Assembly: GCA_918272565.1 (NCBI GenBank)
Contig: CAKJYW010000003.1
Location: 33,585 to 97,584, forward strand
Direction of reading: 5' to 3'
DNA from: Bacilli bacterium
Lineage (GTDB): Bacteria > Bacillota_I > Bacilli_A > ML615J-28 > CAG-698
DNA: 64,000 bases
Shown here: positions 26,775-37,060 of the stretch, in pieces
Position numbering within the stretch: position 1 is the first letter of the stretch
How the letters are laid out: every line of letters begins with the position of its first letter
Program-made: the position numbers and the translations under genes
The notes under the pieces: generated by a model
The model's input: the letters and a program-made list of their open reading frames with translations, nothing else
What the model was told of the DNA's origin: nothing
Databases searched by the model: none

Positions 26775-28103
26775 ATGAAAAAATTTATTTTAATACTACT
26801 GATGCTGATTGTTTTTACCCTCACAGCCTGTGAAAGTAAAACCGAAACATCATTTGATAGAAATAATCCTTCTCCAATAATTGTAACAATTGAGGGTGAC
26901 TTGAAAGAAATCACAGTTGTTGGCGTTAACGTTAACGATAAAGTTACTGAGTTTGAAGACATAATTAAAAATGGTAATGTTGTTTTAGGTTCCCTTTTCT
27001 TCTCTAAATATGAAAACGGAAAATACGAAATTACTGTTAAAGCTGATAATAAAGTAGTGTTAACTGTTAACCTTGAGGGAAATGATTACAATTACACATA
27101 CACTAAAAAAGTTGATGTCTTTAAGAAGAACGAAAAAAGATATTATGTTTTGTTCTCAAGAAGCGGTTGTAGCGGATGTGCACAGCTTAGTCCAGACTTA
27201 ATTGTATTCAATAATTTCCTACAAGAATACCCTAAGGGAATGGTATCAAGTTTGTATGTAGTAGACTATGATGACCCTGAATTTGAGGCTTCAAAAGGTG
27301 AAGGAACAAACTATACAGGAATCTCTACTTACGATGAATTAATAAACAATGTTTCAATTTCCACTCCAACTCTTATGGTTATAGAAAATGGAGCTGTTCA
27401 AGATTATTATATTGGAGCATCAAACATTTCTTCTTATTTCTATATAGAAATGGATAATATTAAAAACAATTGCATCATCCATAATGTCGATGACGCAAAG
27501 ACAATTAAGATTGCCTTAGACTTTACACCAACTCACTTTAGATTATATGAAGAAGATAACACAAGTTATAATTATAAAGTATCTGAATACACCGAAGGTA
27601 ACACTGGATTTGATGGAAGCGATATGATCTTTGGTCAATATTACTTTAACTCTTTCTTACCAGGTAACTATAGATTAGAGTTCTATAATTCAGAAGGTAA
27701 TTCTAAAGAAGTTCAATTAATTATTAAGTCAACATTTAGATATATCACTGTTGACACAATGTTTGATCAAGAGGAAGAAGCATATTATGTATTCTTCTTA
27801 AGAGATGGCTGTAGCGGATGTAACGCTGTTAAACCAACACTATTAAAATATTCTAATTACTATGATATCTATGATAATGGTGAGAACTATCCAATCTATG
27901 CTGTTCATAGATCAATGAACAATAGATTTAAATATTTTGGTGATCCTGAATTCTTTGTTGGGGCAAAGAGTTACGAAGAAATAAAATTAGGTTACTACCC
28001 TAGAGTAGTTCTAGTTAAAAACCACGAGATTGTAGAAGTATATAAAAATGAAGGAAATCAAATACTAACTCATTTTAAAGAATTAATGAGTAAAATAAAA
28101 TAG
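26775..28103 (+). CDS. Lipoprotein with two thioredoxin-like domains
   Basis: Lipoprotein of 442 residues. The start is the ATG after TGGAGGACC, giving MKKFILILLMLIVFTLTAC with lipid Cys19; a longer reading upstream has no ribosome site. Two thioredoxin-like modules each carry GCSGC active sites (Cys132/Cys135 and Cys346/Cys349), the first with a cis-Pro region STPTLMVIENG. Between them lies a beta-rich stretch (about 235-325). CSGC differs from the CGPC of classical thioredoxin. Likely an extracytoplasmic disulfide reductase, isomerase or redox relay. It converges on a single-domain relative. Confidence 0.85.
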   Translation: MKKFILILLMLIVFTLTACESKTETSFDRNNPSPIIVTIEGDLKEITVVGVNVNDKVTEFEDIIKNGNVVLGSLFFSKYENGKYEITVKADNKVVLTVNLEGNDYNYTYTKKVDVFKKNEKRYYVLFSRSGCSGCAQLSPDLIVFNNFLQEYPKGMVSSLYVVDYDDPEFEASKGEGTNYTGISTYDELINNVSISTPTLMVIENGAVQDYYIGASNISSYFYIEMDNIKNNCIIHNVDDAKTIKIALDFTPTHFRLYEEDNTSYNYKVSEYTEGNTGFDGSDMIFGQYYFNSFLPGNYRLEFYNSEGNSKEVQLIIKSTFRYITVDTMFDQEEEAYYVFFLRDGCSGCNAVKPTLLKYSNYYDIYDNGENYPIYAVHRSMNNRFKYFGDPEFFVGAKSYEEIKLGYYPRVVLVKNHEIVEVYKNEGNQILTHFKELMSKIK

Positions 28104-28124
28104 GTCTTTAAGACCTATTTTTTA
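28096..28124. terminator. Bidirectional terminator between two thioredoxin-like lipoproteins
   Basis: AAATAGGTCTT and AAGACCTATTT form an 11-bp near-loopless palindrome (about 28099-28120) with flanking A- and T-runs, serving both convergent genes. Confidence 0.8.
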
Positions 28125-28609
28125 TATGTCACAAGTTGTGTATTCAATATTTCAACAATCTTATCTTTTCCTTGTCCAGCATACTGAGTAGTTTTAACAC
28201 CATCTTTTAAATATACAGTAATTAGAGAAGGAGTAGACCCAATCTTAAGTTCACTCCAATTAGTGACGCCATCAACCCAGAATCTACCATCGGTTCCTTG
28301 TCCACCAGCTTCTTTATTAGAAACATACATTGTGTAATTTTTCTCATCTGACAAGTTTACTCCATAAATTTGCCTTGCTCCATCATAGTCTCCACTCTTT
28401 AGGGCTTTGATATAAGCTAAGATATATGGCTTAGTATCCTCACAGCCGCTACATCCTTCACGATAAAAGAAAATATAATATTTATCTTCCTTTTGTTCGT
28501 AGATTTGTTGTTGAGTTAAGTTCTTGATTCCTTTCATGTCACTGCTTCCACAGCCAACAAGGAATGAACTAATAATTATAGACAATATTAATAAAACAAC
28601 TTTTTTCAT
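28115..28609 (-). CDS. Thioredoxin-like lipoprotein, single domain
   Basis: Lipoprotein of 164 residues with lipobox FLVGC (Cys20). The thioredoxin-like domain carries REGCSGCEDTKPY (Cys53, Cys56) and a cis-Pro region GSTPSLITVYLKDG. The active site is the same GCSGC motif as in the neighbouring two-domain lipoprotein. The start codon directly adjoins the stop of the preceding membrane protein gene, so it is the last gene of the folD-pth-mfd-dapF operon. Extracytoplasmic redox activity is inferred from the fold and signal. Confidence 0.87.
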   Translation of the reverse strand: MKKVVLLILSIIISSFLVGCGSSDMKGIKNLTQQQIYEQKEDKYYIFFYREGCSGCEDTKPYILAYIKALKSGDYDGARQIYGVNLSDEKNYTMYVSNKEAGGQGTDGRFWVDGVTNWSELKIGSTPSLITVYLKDGVKTTQYAGQGKDKIVEILNTQLVTYKK

Positions 28610-29047
28610 TTAATTACCTCTGATAAAATCTAGGATTTTGTTGTGCTCTTCGTTTGTTATCATATTATATCTATTCCCTCTTGCAGTACTAGATACATAA
28701 CATTTGTCTTTTCTTATTATTCTAATCATTTTATATAAACTAAAGAACAAGAATAATGAAGCAATAAATATAAAGAACACAAAAACGTTAATATGTAGAT
28801 AGTCCTTAAATAGCACCAATAGTAAACAAATAATACTAACTAAAGCTCCAAAGAAGGTTGCTGGTAAAACCATATATAGAGCGGTGTTTCTTTTAATGTT
28901 AGATAAATAGATATCTTCTATTTGCTCTTTTGTTAGCTCATTATCAAATTGAGGTAGAGTATAAGTATCATTCACTTTAATGAAATTACAAACTCTATTC
29001 TCGAATTCTGTTTCTTTATATGTTTTTCCTCTATATTCAACCTTCAT
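28610..29047 (-). CDS. Unknown two-TM membrane protein
   Basis: Protein of 145 residues, no family recognised. The N-terminal about 55 residues are soluble (MKVEYRGKTYKETEFENRV); two hydrophobic segments follow (about 58-80 and 86-108), then a short basic cytoplasmic-looking tail ending HNKILDFIRGN. It lies 21 bases after dapF and immediately before the thioredoxin-like lipoprotein, so it is probably co-expressed with it and could support it in the membrane; that is inference. Confidence 0.7.
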   Translation of the reverse strand: MKVEYRGKTYKETEFENRVCNFIKVNDTYTLPQFDNELTKEQIEDIYLSNIKRNTALYMVLPATFFGALVSIICLLLVLFKDYLHINVFVFFIFIASLFLFFSLYKMIRIIRKDKCYVSSTARGNRYNMITNEEHNKILDFIRGN

Positions 29048-29068
29048 ACTACCACCATTATACTCTAA

Positions 29069-29884
29069 TTAGTCATTAAATACAATTTCACTTGCAACTT
29101 CAACTGCAGGTCCTTCCATATAAATGTCATCATCTATTGATGATATTTTTAATTTGCCTTTCTCTAGGTTGATAGTTATCTCATTATTAATTAGACCTTT
29201 TTTCTTCAATATAACGTAGGCACTACTTGCTCCTGTTCCACAAGCTAGAGTCCATCCCGCACCTCGTTCGTATGTCTTCATTGTTACATTATCTCTATCA
29301 ATCACTTGAACTAGGTTTACATTAATACCTTTAGTAAATACTTTATTCTTTTGAATCTCTTGAGCCATTCCGCTGTTAATTGCTTCTTCTAAATCATCTA
29401 CAATCACAACCAAGTGGTGTGTAGTCATATAAATAGCACTTACTTCAATTTCTTTTCCGCTAGATAACTTAATCTTTTGATCTAAAAAAGTATCTAGTTT
29501 TGTATCTAAGTCAAGTTTCTTGCTACTAAAGTCAGCTTTTCCTAAGCACACTTTACACATAAATGGATTATCGTTTGTCACTTCAACGTGCATAATTCCA
29601 CTTAATGTATCTACATCAAAGTTCTTTCCACTTACAACTCCTTCTAAAATCAAGTAATAAGAGAAGCATCTAATCCCATTACCACACATAGGAGCTAAGC
29701 TTCCATCACTATTATAGAAGACCATATAAGGTAAATTACCTTTCATTTTCATAAGCAAAAGCCCGTCAGCACCAATTCCTGTGTGTCTATCACAAATCTT
29801 TTTACTTAAATCTTCGTAATTAACACCCTCAACGTATCTACCAATTATAAAGTCATTACCTACACCATGTAATTTTCTAAACAT
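29069..29884 (-). CDS. dapF: Diaminopimelate epimerase
   Basis: Converts LL- to meso-diaminopimelate for lysine and peptidoglycan synthesis. About 271 residues from MFRKLHGVGNDF; AGGTG six bases before this ATG decides the start, a GTG nine bases upstream lacking a ribosome site. Both catalytic cysteines are visible: Cys67 in PMCGNGIR and the second in LACGTGASS. Its presence suggests lysine synthesis and perhaps a meso-DAP cell wall, arguing against a strict wall-less Mollicute. It overlaps the end of mfd by 8 bases. Confidence 0.96.
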   Translation of the reverse strand: MFRKLHGVGNDFIIGRYVEGVNYEDLSKKICDRHTGIGADGLLLMKMKGNLPYMVFYNSDGSLAPMCGNGIRCFSYYLILEGVVSGKNFDVDTLSGIMHVEVTNDNPFMCKVCLGKADFSSKKLDLDTKLDTFLDQKIKLSSGKEIEVSAIYMTTHHLVVIVDDLEEAINSGMAQEIQKNKVFTKGINVNLVQVIDRDNVTMKTYERGAGWTLACGTGASSAYVILKKKGLINNEITINLEKGKLKISSIDDDIYMEGPAVEVASEIVFND

Positions 29885-32800
29885 CTTTTTCACCTACACT
29901 ACTTAACAATTTAGTAAATTTATAAATCCAGTCTTTACTATTAGCTTCTTTTGTTAGTTTTACAACTAATTGATTATTCTTATAATCAAAAGAAAACTCT
30001 TTTGAAATGTTTGTTGAAGCTAAAAACAAATCTTTTGGACTATAAATCTTAAGTGCTTCATCAGGAATAATCACTGATACCATATACTTATTCTCTAGTA
30101 TACTCTTAATCTTAAACTTTTTAAATAGAGATTCCATATATTTTTCTTCAATGTAAGTTAAAATGGTTTCACTTAACTTGCCAAACCTATCAGTAAATGA
30201 TTCGATTAGTTCTTTTTTCTTGGTTTCAGAATCAATTCTACTTATTTCTTTATGAATCTCAATTCTAATTGTATCATCACTGACATAGTCTTTGCTTACG
30301 TGCTTTGATATATCAACAACATAAGTTGGTTCAACTTCTTTAATCTTGCCTTTTCTTTCGCTAATTGCTTCATCAAGTAACTTCATATACATATCAAGTC
30401 CGATTGTATCGATATATCCTGATTGCTCTTTCCCTAGAATATCTCCACAACCTCTAATAGCTAGGTCACGCATTGCTATTTTATATCCGCTACCTAGCGT
30501 AGTATATTCTTTAATAGCACTTAACCTCTTAGCTTCGTTTTGAGATAAGACTTTATTGGTTCTATAAGTTAAATATGCGTATGCTATCTTATCACTTCTA
30601 CCAACTCTACCTCTTATTTGATAAAGTTGAGCAAGACCTAATCTATCAGCTTCATCAATAATTAAAGTGTTACTATTTGGTATATCGATTCCTGTTTCAA
30701 TGATTGTTGTACAAAGAAGGACATCATATTCTCTATCAATGAATGATTGAATAGTATCTTCTAACTCATCTTTTGTCATTCTACCATGCCCAACACAAAT
30801 TCTAGCTTCAGGCACTAATCTATGAAGCTTTCTATATACTATTTCAATATCGCTAATTCTATTATGTAAATAGAATACTTGTCCACCTCTACCAAGCTCA
30901 CGGTAAATTGCTTCTTTAATAACCGAATCATTGTATTCTAAGACATAAGTTTGAATAGGATGACGATCAAGTGGCGGAGTTTCAATTAAACTTAATTGTC
31001 TAACTCCCATAACAGCCATCTGTAAAGTTCTTGGAATTGGGGTAGCTGACAAAGTTAAAACATTAATATTCGCTTTTAAACGCTTTATTGCTTCTTTATG
31101 AACAACTCCAAACCTCTGTTCCTCATCTATTATTAGTAAACCTAAATCTTTAAATCTAACATCACTACTTAATAATCTATGAGTTCCTATAACAACATCA
31201 ACTAATCCTTCTTTTAAGTCTTTGATTATCTTGTTTTGTTCTTTTTCTGTTATTAATCTATTTAATAACTCTACTCTAATACCGAACTTCTCAAATCTTT
31301 CTTTAAATGTATAGTAATGTTGCCTTGTAAGGATTGTTGTTGGAGCGAGGTATGCAACTTGTTTACCACTATATACCGTTTTAAAAGCAGCACGCATCGC
31401 AATTTCTGTCTTACCAAACCCAACGTCTCCACAAATAAGTCTGTCAATTACTAATCCTCTTTCCATTTCGTCTTTTACTTCATTAATAATTCTAGTTTGA
31501 TCTTTTGTTTCTTCAAACTCAAAATCATCTTCAAAGATCTTTTGGAACTCAGAATCTTTTTGATAAATAAATCCTTTCTGTGATTCCCTTTCAACTTGTA
31601 AATCAATTAGGTCTTTAGCAATGCTTTCAACCTTTTCTTTGATTTTGTTCTTTTTCTTTTCCCACTCTTTATTACCAATTCTAGTTAATTTAGGTGTGAC
31701 ACCTTCACTTGCTTGATATTTTTCAAGCAAATTAAACTTCTCAACAGGAACATAAAGAGGCATGTTCTCATATTGAATAACTAAATAATCGTTTTTAATA
31801 TTATTTAGTTCGATAGTTTCAATTCCTAAATACTTTCCAATACCATAATCATAGTGAACAACGTAGTCCCCAACAACCAAATCATCTCTTGATTCAAGGA
31901 TTGTTTTCTCATCATCACTACGATACTTAGCAAAAGTCTTTTTTAATTTAGGGAATAGCTCTTTTTCGGTTATTACTTCTAACTCATCATAGAAAGCAAA
32001 ACTTATAGCATTAGCTATTTCCATAATATTGACTTCTTTTTCTTTTACATCATTAGTCTTTTTACATTTATTGATGCTAATTCCGTTTTCTTTTAATAAT
32101 TCTATAATTAAGTTTTCTTTTTCTTTAGAAGAAAAAGCTATTACATAAGTTTTTGCACTCTTATCCTTTAGTTCAGTATAAAGTAATCTTAAGTCAGTAT
32201 CATATGTAATAACAGAGAACCCTCTAACATCAAACACCTTATCGAGTTTAATATCTTTTAAGCCACTTTTAAACTCGCTACAAAATATTTGTTTATCTTT
32301 AAGTGCAAATATAGAAAAATAGTCAAGATTAAAAGTTAAATTTAAGCCTTTAGGTAGATTTGCATCCATCAAATAATTAGCTAAATCACTATCTATTTGA
32401 TCATTTGCTTTATTTAAACGGTTTATATCATCATAAACAATTACTTTATCATCTAAATAATCTAAGATACTACCAACATTACCAAATATCATACCAAGAT
32501 ATTTAGTCATTCTATCCATGTTTTCGTAGTTTTTAATATCATTTATATCTCTACTTATTATTTTATTATCACTAAACTTTTCTACACTATTACAAAAATC
32601 AGCAATTTGCTTTTCACTTAGTACTATTTCATTAAATGGTAAAATCTCTACTTCACTTATTTCTTCAATAGTTCTTTGTGTTTCTATATTAAAATATCTA
32701 ATCTTTTCTATCTCATCATCAAATAGATTGATTCTAACCGGCTTATCTAAGCAAACCCCATAGACATCAATAACTTCGCCTCTAACGCTAAATTCTCCTT

Positions 32801-33311
32801 CACTTTCAGTAATTGCTACTTTCTTATAACCTAGGTAGATTAGCTTTTTTATAAATTCTGTAACATTAATAACATCATTTTTCTTTATCTTAATTATGTT
32901 TTTAACAAACTCATCTTTAAATAGACATGGTCTTAATGCTCCTAAAACATGAGTAACAATGATTTTAGGTGTATTATTAACGATACTTTTAATAGTGTTG
33001 ATTCTTTCTTTCTTAAATTGACCACTTACAGCAACAAGTTCACTTGATAATATTTCATCTGTCAAATAAAGATTGACATTTTCATATCCTGCAAGATGGC
33101 AGAACGCTTCGTATGCTAAGTTTGCTTTATAAACATTACTAGCAAGATAAACGACAAAACCGCCACTTTGGATGTAAGTGGCATATGTCAGTAAATATTG
33201 GTGGTTCTCAGTCACTCCATTAACAAAATATGAATAATTATCTTTGTTGATGGAACTTAGAACCTCGCTAATTGTTTTGTTTTTCTTAAATAATTCTAAT
33301 ACATCTATCAT
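29877..33311 (-). CDS. mfd: Transcription-repair coupling factor
   Basis: DNA translocase that removes stalled RNA polymerase and recruits UvrA. 1144 residues, near full length. Order: UvrB-like N-terminal module, CarD-like RNA polymerase interaction domain (about 480-550, VGDYVVHYDYGIGKYLG), helicase with Walker A GDVGFGKTEIAMRA, DEEQRFG box, and the TRG motif region GRGGQVFYLHN onward, then the C-terminal TRCF domain. The ATG overlaps the pth stop (ATGA), so the two are translationally coupled. Confidence 0.97.
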   Translation of the reverse strand: MIDVLELFKKNKTISEVLSSINKDNYSYFVNGVTENHQYLLTYATYIQSGGFVVYLASNVYKANLAYEAFCHLAGYENVNLYLTDEILSSELVAVSGQFKKERINTIKSIVNNTPKIIVTHVLGALRPCLFKDEFVKNIIKIKKNDVINVTEFIKKLIYLGYKKVAITESEGEFSVRGEVIDVYGVCLDKPVRINLFDDEIEKIRYFNIETQRTIEEISEVEILPFNEIVLSEKQIADFCNSVEKFSDNKIISRDINDIKNYENMDRMTKYLGMIFGNVGSILDYLDDKVIVYDDINRLNKANDQIDSDLANYLMDANLPKGLNLTFNLDYFSIFALKDKQIFCSEFKSGLKDIKLDKVFDVRGFSVITYDTDLRLLYTELKDKSAKTYVIAFSSKEKENLIIELLKENGISINKCKKTNDVKEKEVNIMEIANAISFAFYDELEVITEKELFPKLKKTFAKYRSDDEKTILESRDDLVVGDYVVHYDYGIGKYLGIETIELNNIKNDYLVIQYENMPLYVPVEKFNLLEKYQASEGVTPKLTRIGNKEWEKKKNKIKEKVESIAKDLIDLQVERESQKGFIYQKDSEFQKIFEDDFEFEETKDQTRIINEVKDEMERGLVIDRLICGDVGFGKTEIAMRAAFKTVYSGKQVAYLAPTTILTRQHYYTFKERFEKFGIRVELLNRLITEKEQNKIIKDLKEGLVDVVIGTHRLLSSDVRFKDLGLLIIDEEQRFGVVHKEAIKRLKANINVLTLSATPIPRTLQMAVMGVRQLSLIETPPLDRHPIQTYVLEYNDSVIKEAIYRELGRGGQVFYLHNRISDIEIVYRKLHRLVPEARICVGHGRMTKDELEDTIQSFIDREYDVLLCTTIIETGIDIPNSNTLIIDEADRLGLAQLYQIRGRVGRSDKIAYAYLTYRTNKVLSQNEAKRLSAIKEYTTLGSGYKIAMRDLAIRGCGDILGKEQSGYIDTIGLDMYMKLLDEAISERKGKIKEVEPTYVVDISKHVSKDYVSDDTIRIEIHKEISRIDSETKKKELIESFTDRFGKLSETILTYIEEKYMESLFKKFKIKSILENKYMVSVIIPDEALKIYSPKDLFLASTNISKEFSFDYKNNQLVVKLTKEANSKDWIYKFTKLLSSVGEKDV

Positions 33312-33868
33312 CCATTATACCTACTCATAAAGTTATCAAAGGTTTCAGCAATGAAAGACTTAACCATATCTTGCGCTTTAGCTGTGGCAATAGAGATGCT
33401 TATTGCATCATCTTTACTAAATCTACCTAAAACATAATCGATAGTTCCGTTTTCATCACTACTTCCAATACCTATTCTAACTCTCTTTATATCACTTGTT
33501 TTTAAGTGTTCAATGATATTTTTCATTCCGTTATGACCACCACTAGATCCATTAGGTCTAATTCTAACTTTACCAACAGGTAAATCTAAGTCATCATAGA
33601 TTACTAAAACATCACTCACATCGATTTTATAATAATTCATAACTGCCTCAACCGCTTCTCCACTGAGGTTCATATAGGTTTGAGGCTCAATGATTATTAC
33701 TTTTTCACCCTCAATTGTAGCTTCAGCAATCATTGATTTGAGTTGTTTATTTAGTGAGAACTTTACTTTTAATGATTTTACTAAGTCATCATTAAACATA
33801 AATCCCACATTATGTCTTGTCTTTCTATATTTTAAACCAGGATTGCCTAGTCCTACAATTAATTTCAT
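33308..33868 (-). CDS. pth: Peptidyl-tRNA hydrolase
   Basis: Recycles peptidyl-tRNA released by stalled ribosomes. 186 residues. Conserved VGLGNPGLKYRKTRHNVGFM (catalytic His19 or His20 region), TYMNLSGEAV, YDDLDLPVGKVRIRPNGSSGGHNGM. TAGGAGA precedes the ATG. It sits nine bases after folD and overlaps mfd, the familiar pth-mfd pair of Bacillota. Confidence 0.97.
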   Translation of the reverse strand: MKLIVGLGNPGLKYRKTRHNVGFMFNDDLVKSLKVKFSLNKQLKSMIAEATIEGEKVIIIEPQTYMNLSGEAVEAVMNYYKIDVSDVLVIYDDLDLPVGKVRIRPNGSSGGHNGMKNIIEHLKTSDIKRVRIGIGSSDENGTIDYVLGRFSKDDAISISIATAKAQDMVKSFIAETFDNFMSRYNG

Positions 33869-33877
33869 TTTTTTCTC

Positions 33878-34708
33878 CTATTTGTTTTGCATTTTATAAC
33901 AATCTACAATATTTTCTAAAAGTGAAGCTATAGTCATTGGCCCAACTCCTTTTGGAACAGGGGTAATGAAGGACGCAATTTTGCTTACTTCATCAAAATC
34001 AACATCACCACAGATGTGACCATCTACTCTATTAATACCAACATCAACAACGACTGCGCCTTCTTTAATCATATCAGCAGTAAAAAATTTAGGTTTTCCG
34101 ATTGCGGCAACCATTATATCAGCTTGTTTTGTCATCTCTTTTAAGTTCTTAGTCCTTGAGTGACAAATAGTGACAGTTGCATTGTTTTGTAAGAATAGTA
34201 AAGCAAGTGGTTTACCAACTAATATGCTTCTACCAACAATAACAACGTGTTTTCCTTCAATCTCAATATTATTTCTCTTTAATAATGTAATAACTCCTTT
34301 TGGTGTTGCAGATGGGATTGTTGGTAAGCCTCCCATAAGTTTACCTTGATTTACAACTGTTAATCCGTCAACATCTTTATTAGGATCAATTGTATTAATT
34401 ACTTTTTCTTCATCCATATGACGAGGAAGTGGCATTTGTACTAAGATTCCGTTGATGCTAGCATCTTTATTACATTCATCAATGATCTTTAATAATTCAC
34501 TTTCTTCAGTATCCTCACTTAATCTATAGTTCTTTACTTCAATTCCTACTTTTTGACAAGCTATATTTTTATTTCTAACATAGATTTCACTTGCAGGGTT
34601 TTCCCCAACCAAAATAAGAGCAAGAGTAATCTTATAATTATTCTTTTCTATTTCTTCTTTAGTAATACCGGTAATTGTTTCTGCCATTTTCTTTCCATCT
34701 AGAATCAT
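33878..34708 (-). CDS. folD: Bifunctional methylenetetrahydrofolate dehydrogenase/cyclohydrolase
   Basis: Interconverts methylene-, methenyl- and 10-formyl-THF. About 276 residues from MILDGKKMAETI; GGAGG upstream decides this ATG over earlier in-frame ones. Catalytic Lys in YVRNKNIAC, the QMPLPRHM and DPNKDVDG motifs, and the NADP site VGRSILVGKPLA are present. With the formate-THF ligase starting at 63813 it would feed one-carbon metabolism. Confidence 0.97.
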   Translation of the reverse strand: MILDGKKMAETITGITKEEIEKNNYKITLALILVGENPASEIYVRNKNIACQKVGIEVKNYRLSEDTEESELLKIIDECNKDASINGILVQMPLPRHMDEEKVINTIDPNKDVDGLTVVNQGKLMGGLPTIPSATPKGVITLLKRNNIEIEGKHVVIVGRSILVGKPLALLFLQNNATVTICHSRTKNLKEMTKQADIMVAAIGKPKFFTADMIKEGAVVVDVGINRVDGHICGDVDFDEVSKIASFITPVPKGVGPMTIASLLENIVDCYKMQNK

Positions 34709-34775
34709 ATGAACCTCCATTAGTTTTATACACATGATATTATACATCAAATTGATTTCTTTTTCTATATATAAA

Positions 34776-34812
34776 TAAAAAGAAGGGATAACCCTTTTAA
34801 GATTAATCCCTT
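34776..34812 (-). terminator. Terminator of clpB
   Basis: On the minus strand GGGATTAA and TTATCCC can form an imperfect stem with one bulge, followed by TTCTTTTTATTT. It spans the clpB stop region. Confidence 0.5.
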
Positions 34813-36914
34813 TTCTCTGTTATTACAAAGTTATCACCAGCTACATCAACGATATATCTTACATTAGGTAAAATCTTTTCTTCGATAATAGCCTTAGCTA
34901 GAATAGTTTCAATTTCTCTTTGAATAAATCTCTTAATTGGACGAGCACCATATTCAAATGAGAAACTAACATTAATGATTTGTTCTTTACATCTATCGCT
35001 AAATTCAACATTATAGTGTTCTTCTTTAAGACGATTTTGTAAAATCTTAAGCATCTTAGTAACAATCTTAAGTTGTGTGTCTTTATCAAGTGGTTTGAAT
35101 GTAATAATCTCATCAATACGATTTAAGAATTCTGGTCTAAATGAATTCTTTAATAATTCATGAGCCTTATCAACCTCACCATTTAGAAGTAACTCACTAC
35201 CCAAATTAGATGTCATAATAATGATTGTATTCTTAAAATCTACAACACGTCCTTGAGAGTCTGTAAGTCTACCATCATCTAGAATTTGAAGCAAAATGTT
35301 AAAGACATCACTGTGAGCTTTCTCAATTTCATCAAATAAGACAATTGAGTAAGGATTACGTCTAACTTTTTCGGTTAATTGTCCGCCTTCTTCATATCCA
35401 ACATATCCTGGAGGAGCACCAATCAAACGAGAAACGCTAAACTTTTCCATATACTCGCTCATATCTAATCTTATAATATTATTCTCTGAATCAAATAGTG
35501 CTTCAGCTAAGCTTTTAGCTACTTCAGTTTTACCAACACCGGTAGGTCCTAAGAACAAGAATGATCCGATTGGTCTATTTTGATCTTTAATACCTGCTCT
35601 TTGACGAATGATAGCATCACTTACTAGATTGATTGCTTCATCTTGACCAATTACTCTTAACTTCAAAGTATCTGCAAGGTTCAAAACTTTCTCTCTATCA
35701 CCTTTCATAATCTTTGAAATAGGAATATTAGTGCTCTTTGATATGATTTTCGCAATCATATCCTCAGTTACAACTTCAGATATCAAATTATCTTTCTTTT
35801 CTTTGGCTTCTAATACTTCGAGTTTCTTTTCTAGTTCTGGAATTTCTTTATACTTTAACTCACTAGCTCTCTTGTAATCACCACTATTAAATGCTTGATC
35901 AAGATTAAACTTCAATGTTTCAAGCCTCTTCTTAATGTCTTTGGCTTCATTAATAGTGTTCTTTTCTTCTTTCCACTGTTCTGTAAGGTTTGTTTCTTTT
36001 GTCTTTAAATCAGCAAGTTCTTCTTCAAGTTTAACTAGACGCTCTTTACTTGCGGCATCCTTTTCTTTAAGTAATGCTACTTTCTCAATTTCAAGTTGCC
36101 TAATCTTACGTGTTACTTCATCAAGTTCTGTTGGCATTGAGTCAATTTCAACTCGAATTGAAGAACAAGCCTCATCAATTAAGTCGATTGCTTTATCAGG
36201 CAAAAACCTATCAGTTAAATACCTATTAGATAAAACAGCCGCATTTACAATAGCACCATCAGTGATTTTAACACCATGATGTGATTCAAATCTTTCTTTT
36301 AGTCCCCTTAAGATACTGATAGTATCTTCGACAGTTGGTTCCTTAACTAGAACTTGTTGGAAACGACGCTCTAAGGCTCTATCTTTTTCGATATACATTC
36401 TATATTCATTTAAAGTAGTAGCACCTATACAATCAATTTCACCCCTAGCTAGCATTGGTTTTAACATATTACCAGCATCTAAGGCTCCATCAGCTTTACC
36501 AGCACCAACGATCAAGTGAATCTCATCAATAAATAGAATGATACGACCTTCGCTTTCCTTGATTTTATTTAGGACAGCTTTAAGTCTTTCCTCAAATTCT
36601 CCCCTAAACTTAGCACCAGCTACTAGTGCACCCATATCTAGTTCATAAATAGTTTTGTTTTTAAGTGTTAGAGGAACATCATCTTTTACAATACGACAAG
36701 CAAGTCCTTCGATTATTGCAGTTTTACCAACACCAGGTTCACCAATCAAAACGACATTGTTCTTTGTCTTTCTAGCCAAAATCTGAATAATACGACGTAT
36801 TTCTTCATCACGACCAATAACAGGGTCAATCTTGCCCTTCTTTACTTCTTCAACAATATCACGACCGAATTTTTGAAGAATGTCCTTGTCTTGACTATAA
36901 TCTTGCATTTCCAT
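34803..36914 (-). CDS. clpB: ClpB-type AAA+ disaggregase lacking the N-domain
   Basis: Heat-shock ATPase that pulls proteins from aggregates with DnaK. 703 residues, shorter than the roughly 860 of full ClpB because the substrate-interacting N-domain is missing: the protein opens directly at [23 protein letters not shown]. Walker A sites are GEPGVGKT (58-65) and GPTGVGKT (456-463). A coiled-coil M-domain at about 275-400 ([12 protein letters not shown], then LKFNLDQAF) separates the ATPase rings, marking ClpB. Mycoplasma ClpB has the same trimmed form. A CIRCE operator upstream indicates HrcA control. Confidence 0.94.
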   Translation of the reverse strand: MEMQDYSQDKDILQKFGRDIVEEVKKGKIDPVIGRDEEIRRIIQILARKTKNNVVLIGEPGVGKTAIIEGLACRIVKDDVPLTLKNKTIYELDMGALVAGAKFRGEFEERLKAVLNKIKESEGRIILFIDEIHLIVGAGKADGALDAGNMLKPMLARGEIDCIGATTLNEYRMYIEKDRALERRFQQVLVKEPTVEDTISILRGLKERFESHHGVKITDGAIVNAAVLSNRYLTDRFLPDKAIDLIDEACSSIRVEIDSMPTELDEVTRKIRQLEIEKVALLKEKDAASKERLVKLEEELADLKTKETNLTEQWKEEKNTINEAKDIKKRLETLKFNLDQAFNSGDYKRASELKYKEIPELEKKLEVLEAKEKKDNLISEVVTEDMIAKIISKSTNIPISKIMKGDREKVLNLADTLKLRVIGQDEAINLVSDAIIRQRAGIKDQNRPIGSFLFLGPTGVGKTEVAKSLAEALFDSENNIIRLDMSEYMEKFSVSRLIGAPPGYVGYEEGGQLTEKVRRNPYSIVLFDEIEKAHSDVFNILLQILDDGRLTDSQGRVVDFKNTIIIMTSNLGSELLLNGEVDKAHELLKNSFRPEFLNRIDEIITFKPLDKDTQLKIVTKMLKILQNRLKEEHYNVEFSDRCKEQIINVSFSFEYGARPIKRFIQREIETILAKAIIEEKILPNVRYIVDVAGDNFVITEKRD

Positions 36915-36935
36915 AATCTCACCTCTTTCTATAAA

Positions 36936-36962
36936 TTAGCACTCACACACTCCGAGTGCTAA
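36936..36962. promoter_or_regulatory. CIRCE operator for HrcA
   Basis: TTAGCACTC (36936-36944), nine-base spacer, GAGTGCTAA (36954-36962): an exact match to the CIRCE consensus. It lies between the clpB -10 element and the ribosome site, so HrcA bound here would block clpB transcription. Confidence 0.95.
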
Positions 36963-36966
36963 TTAT

Positions 36967-36994
36967 ATTATAATCCACTTATATTAAAAGTCAA
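36967..36994 (-). promoter_or_regulatory. clpB promoter
   Basis: On the minus strand TTGACT (36989-36994) and TATAAT (36967-36972) are 16 bases apart, directly upstream of the CIRCE element. Confidence 0.8.
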
Positions 36995-37007
36995 TACCTT
37001 CACAAAA

Positions 37008-37051
37008 AATAAATATAAAAAAAATGACATGTGACTTGCACATGTCATTTT
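37008..37051 (-). terminator. Terminator of the solute-binding lipoprotein gene
   Basis: AAAATGACATGTG (37021-37033) pairs with CACATGTCATTTT (37039-37051) in a 13-bp stem, followed on the minus strand by a T-run. Confidence 0.9.
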
Positions 37052-37060
37052 GCATTATCC

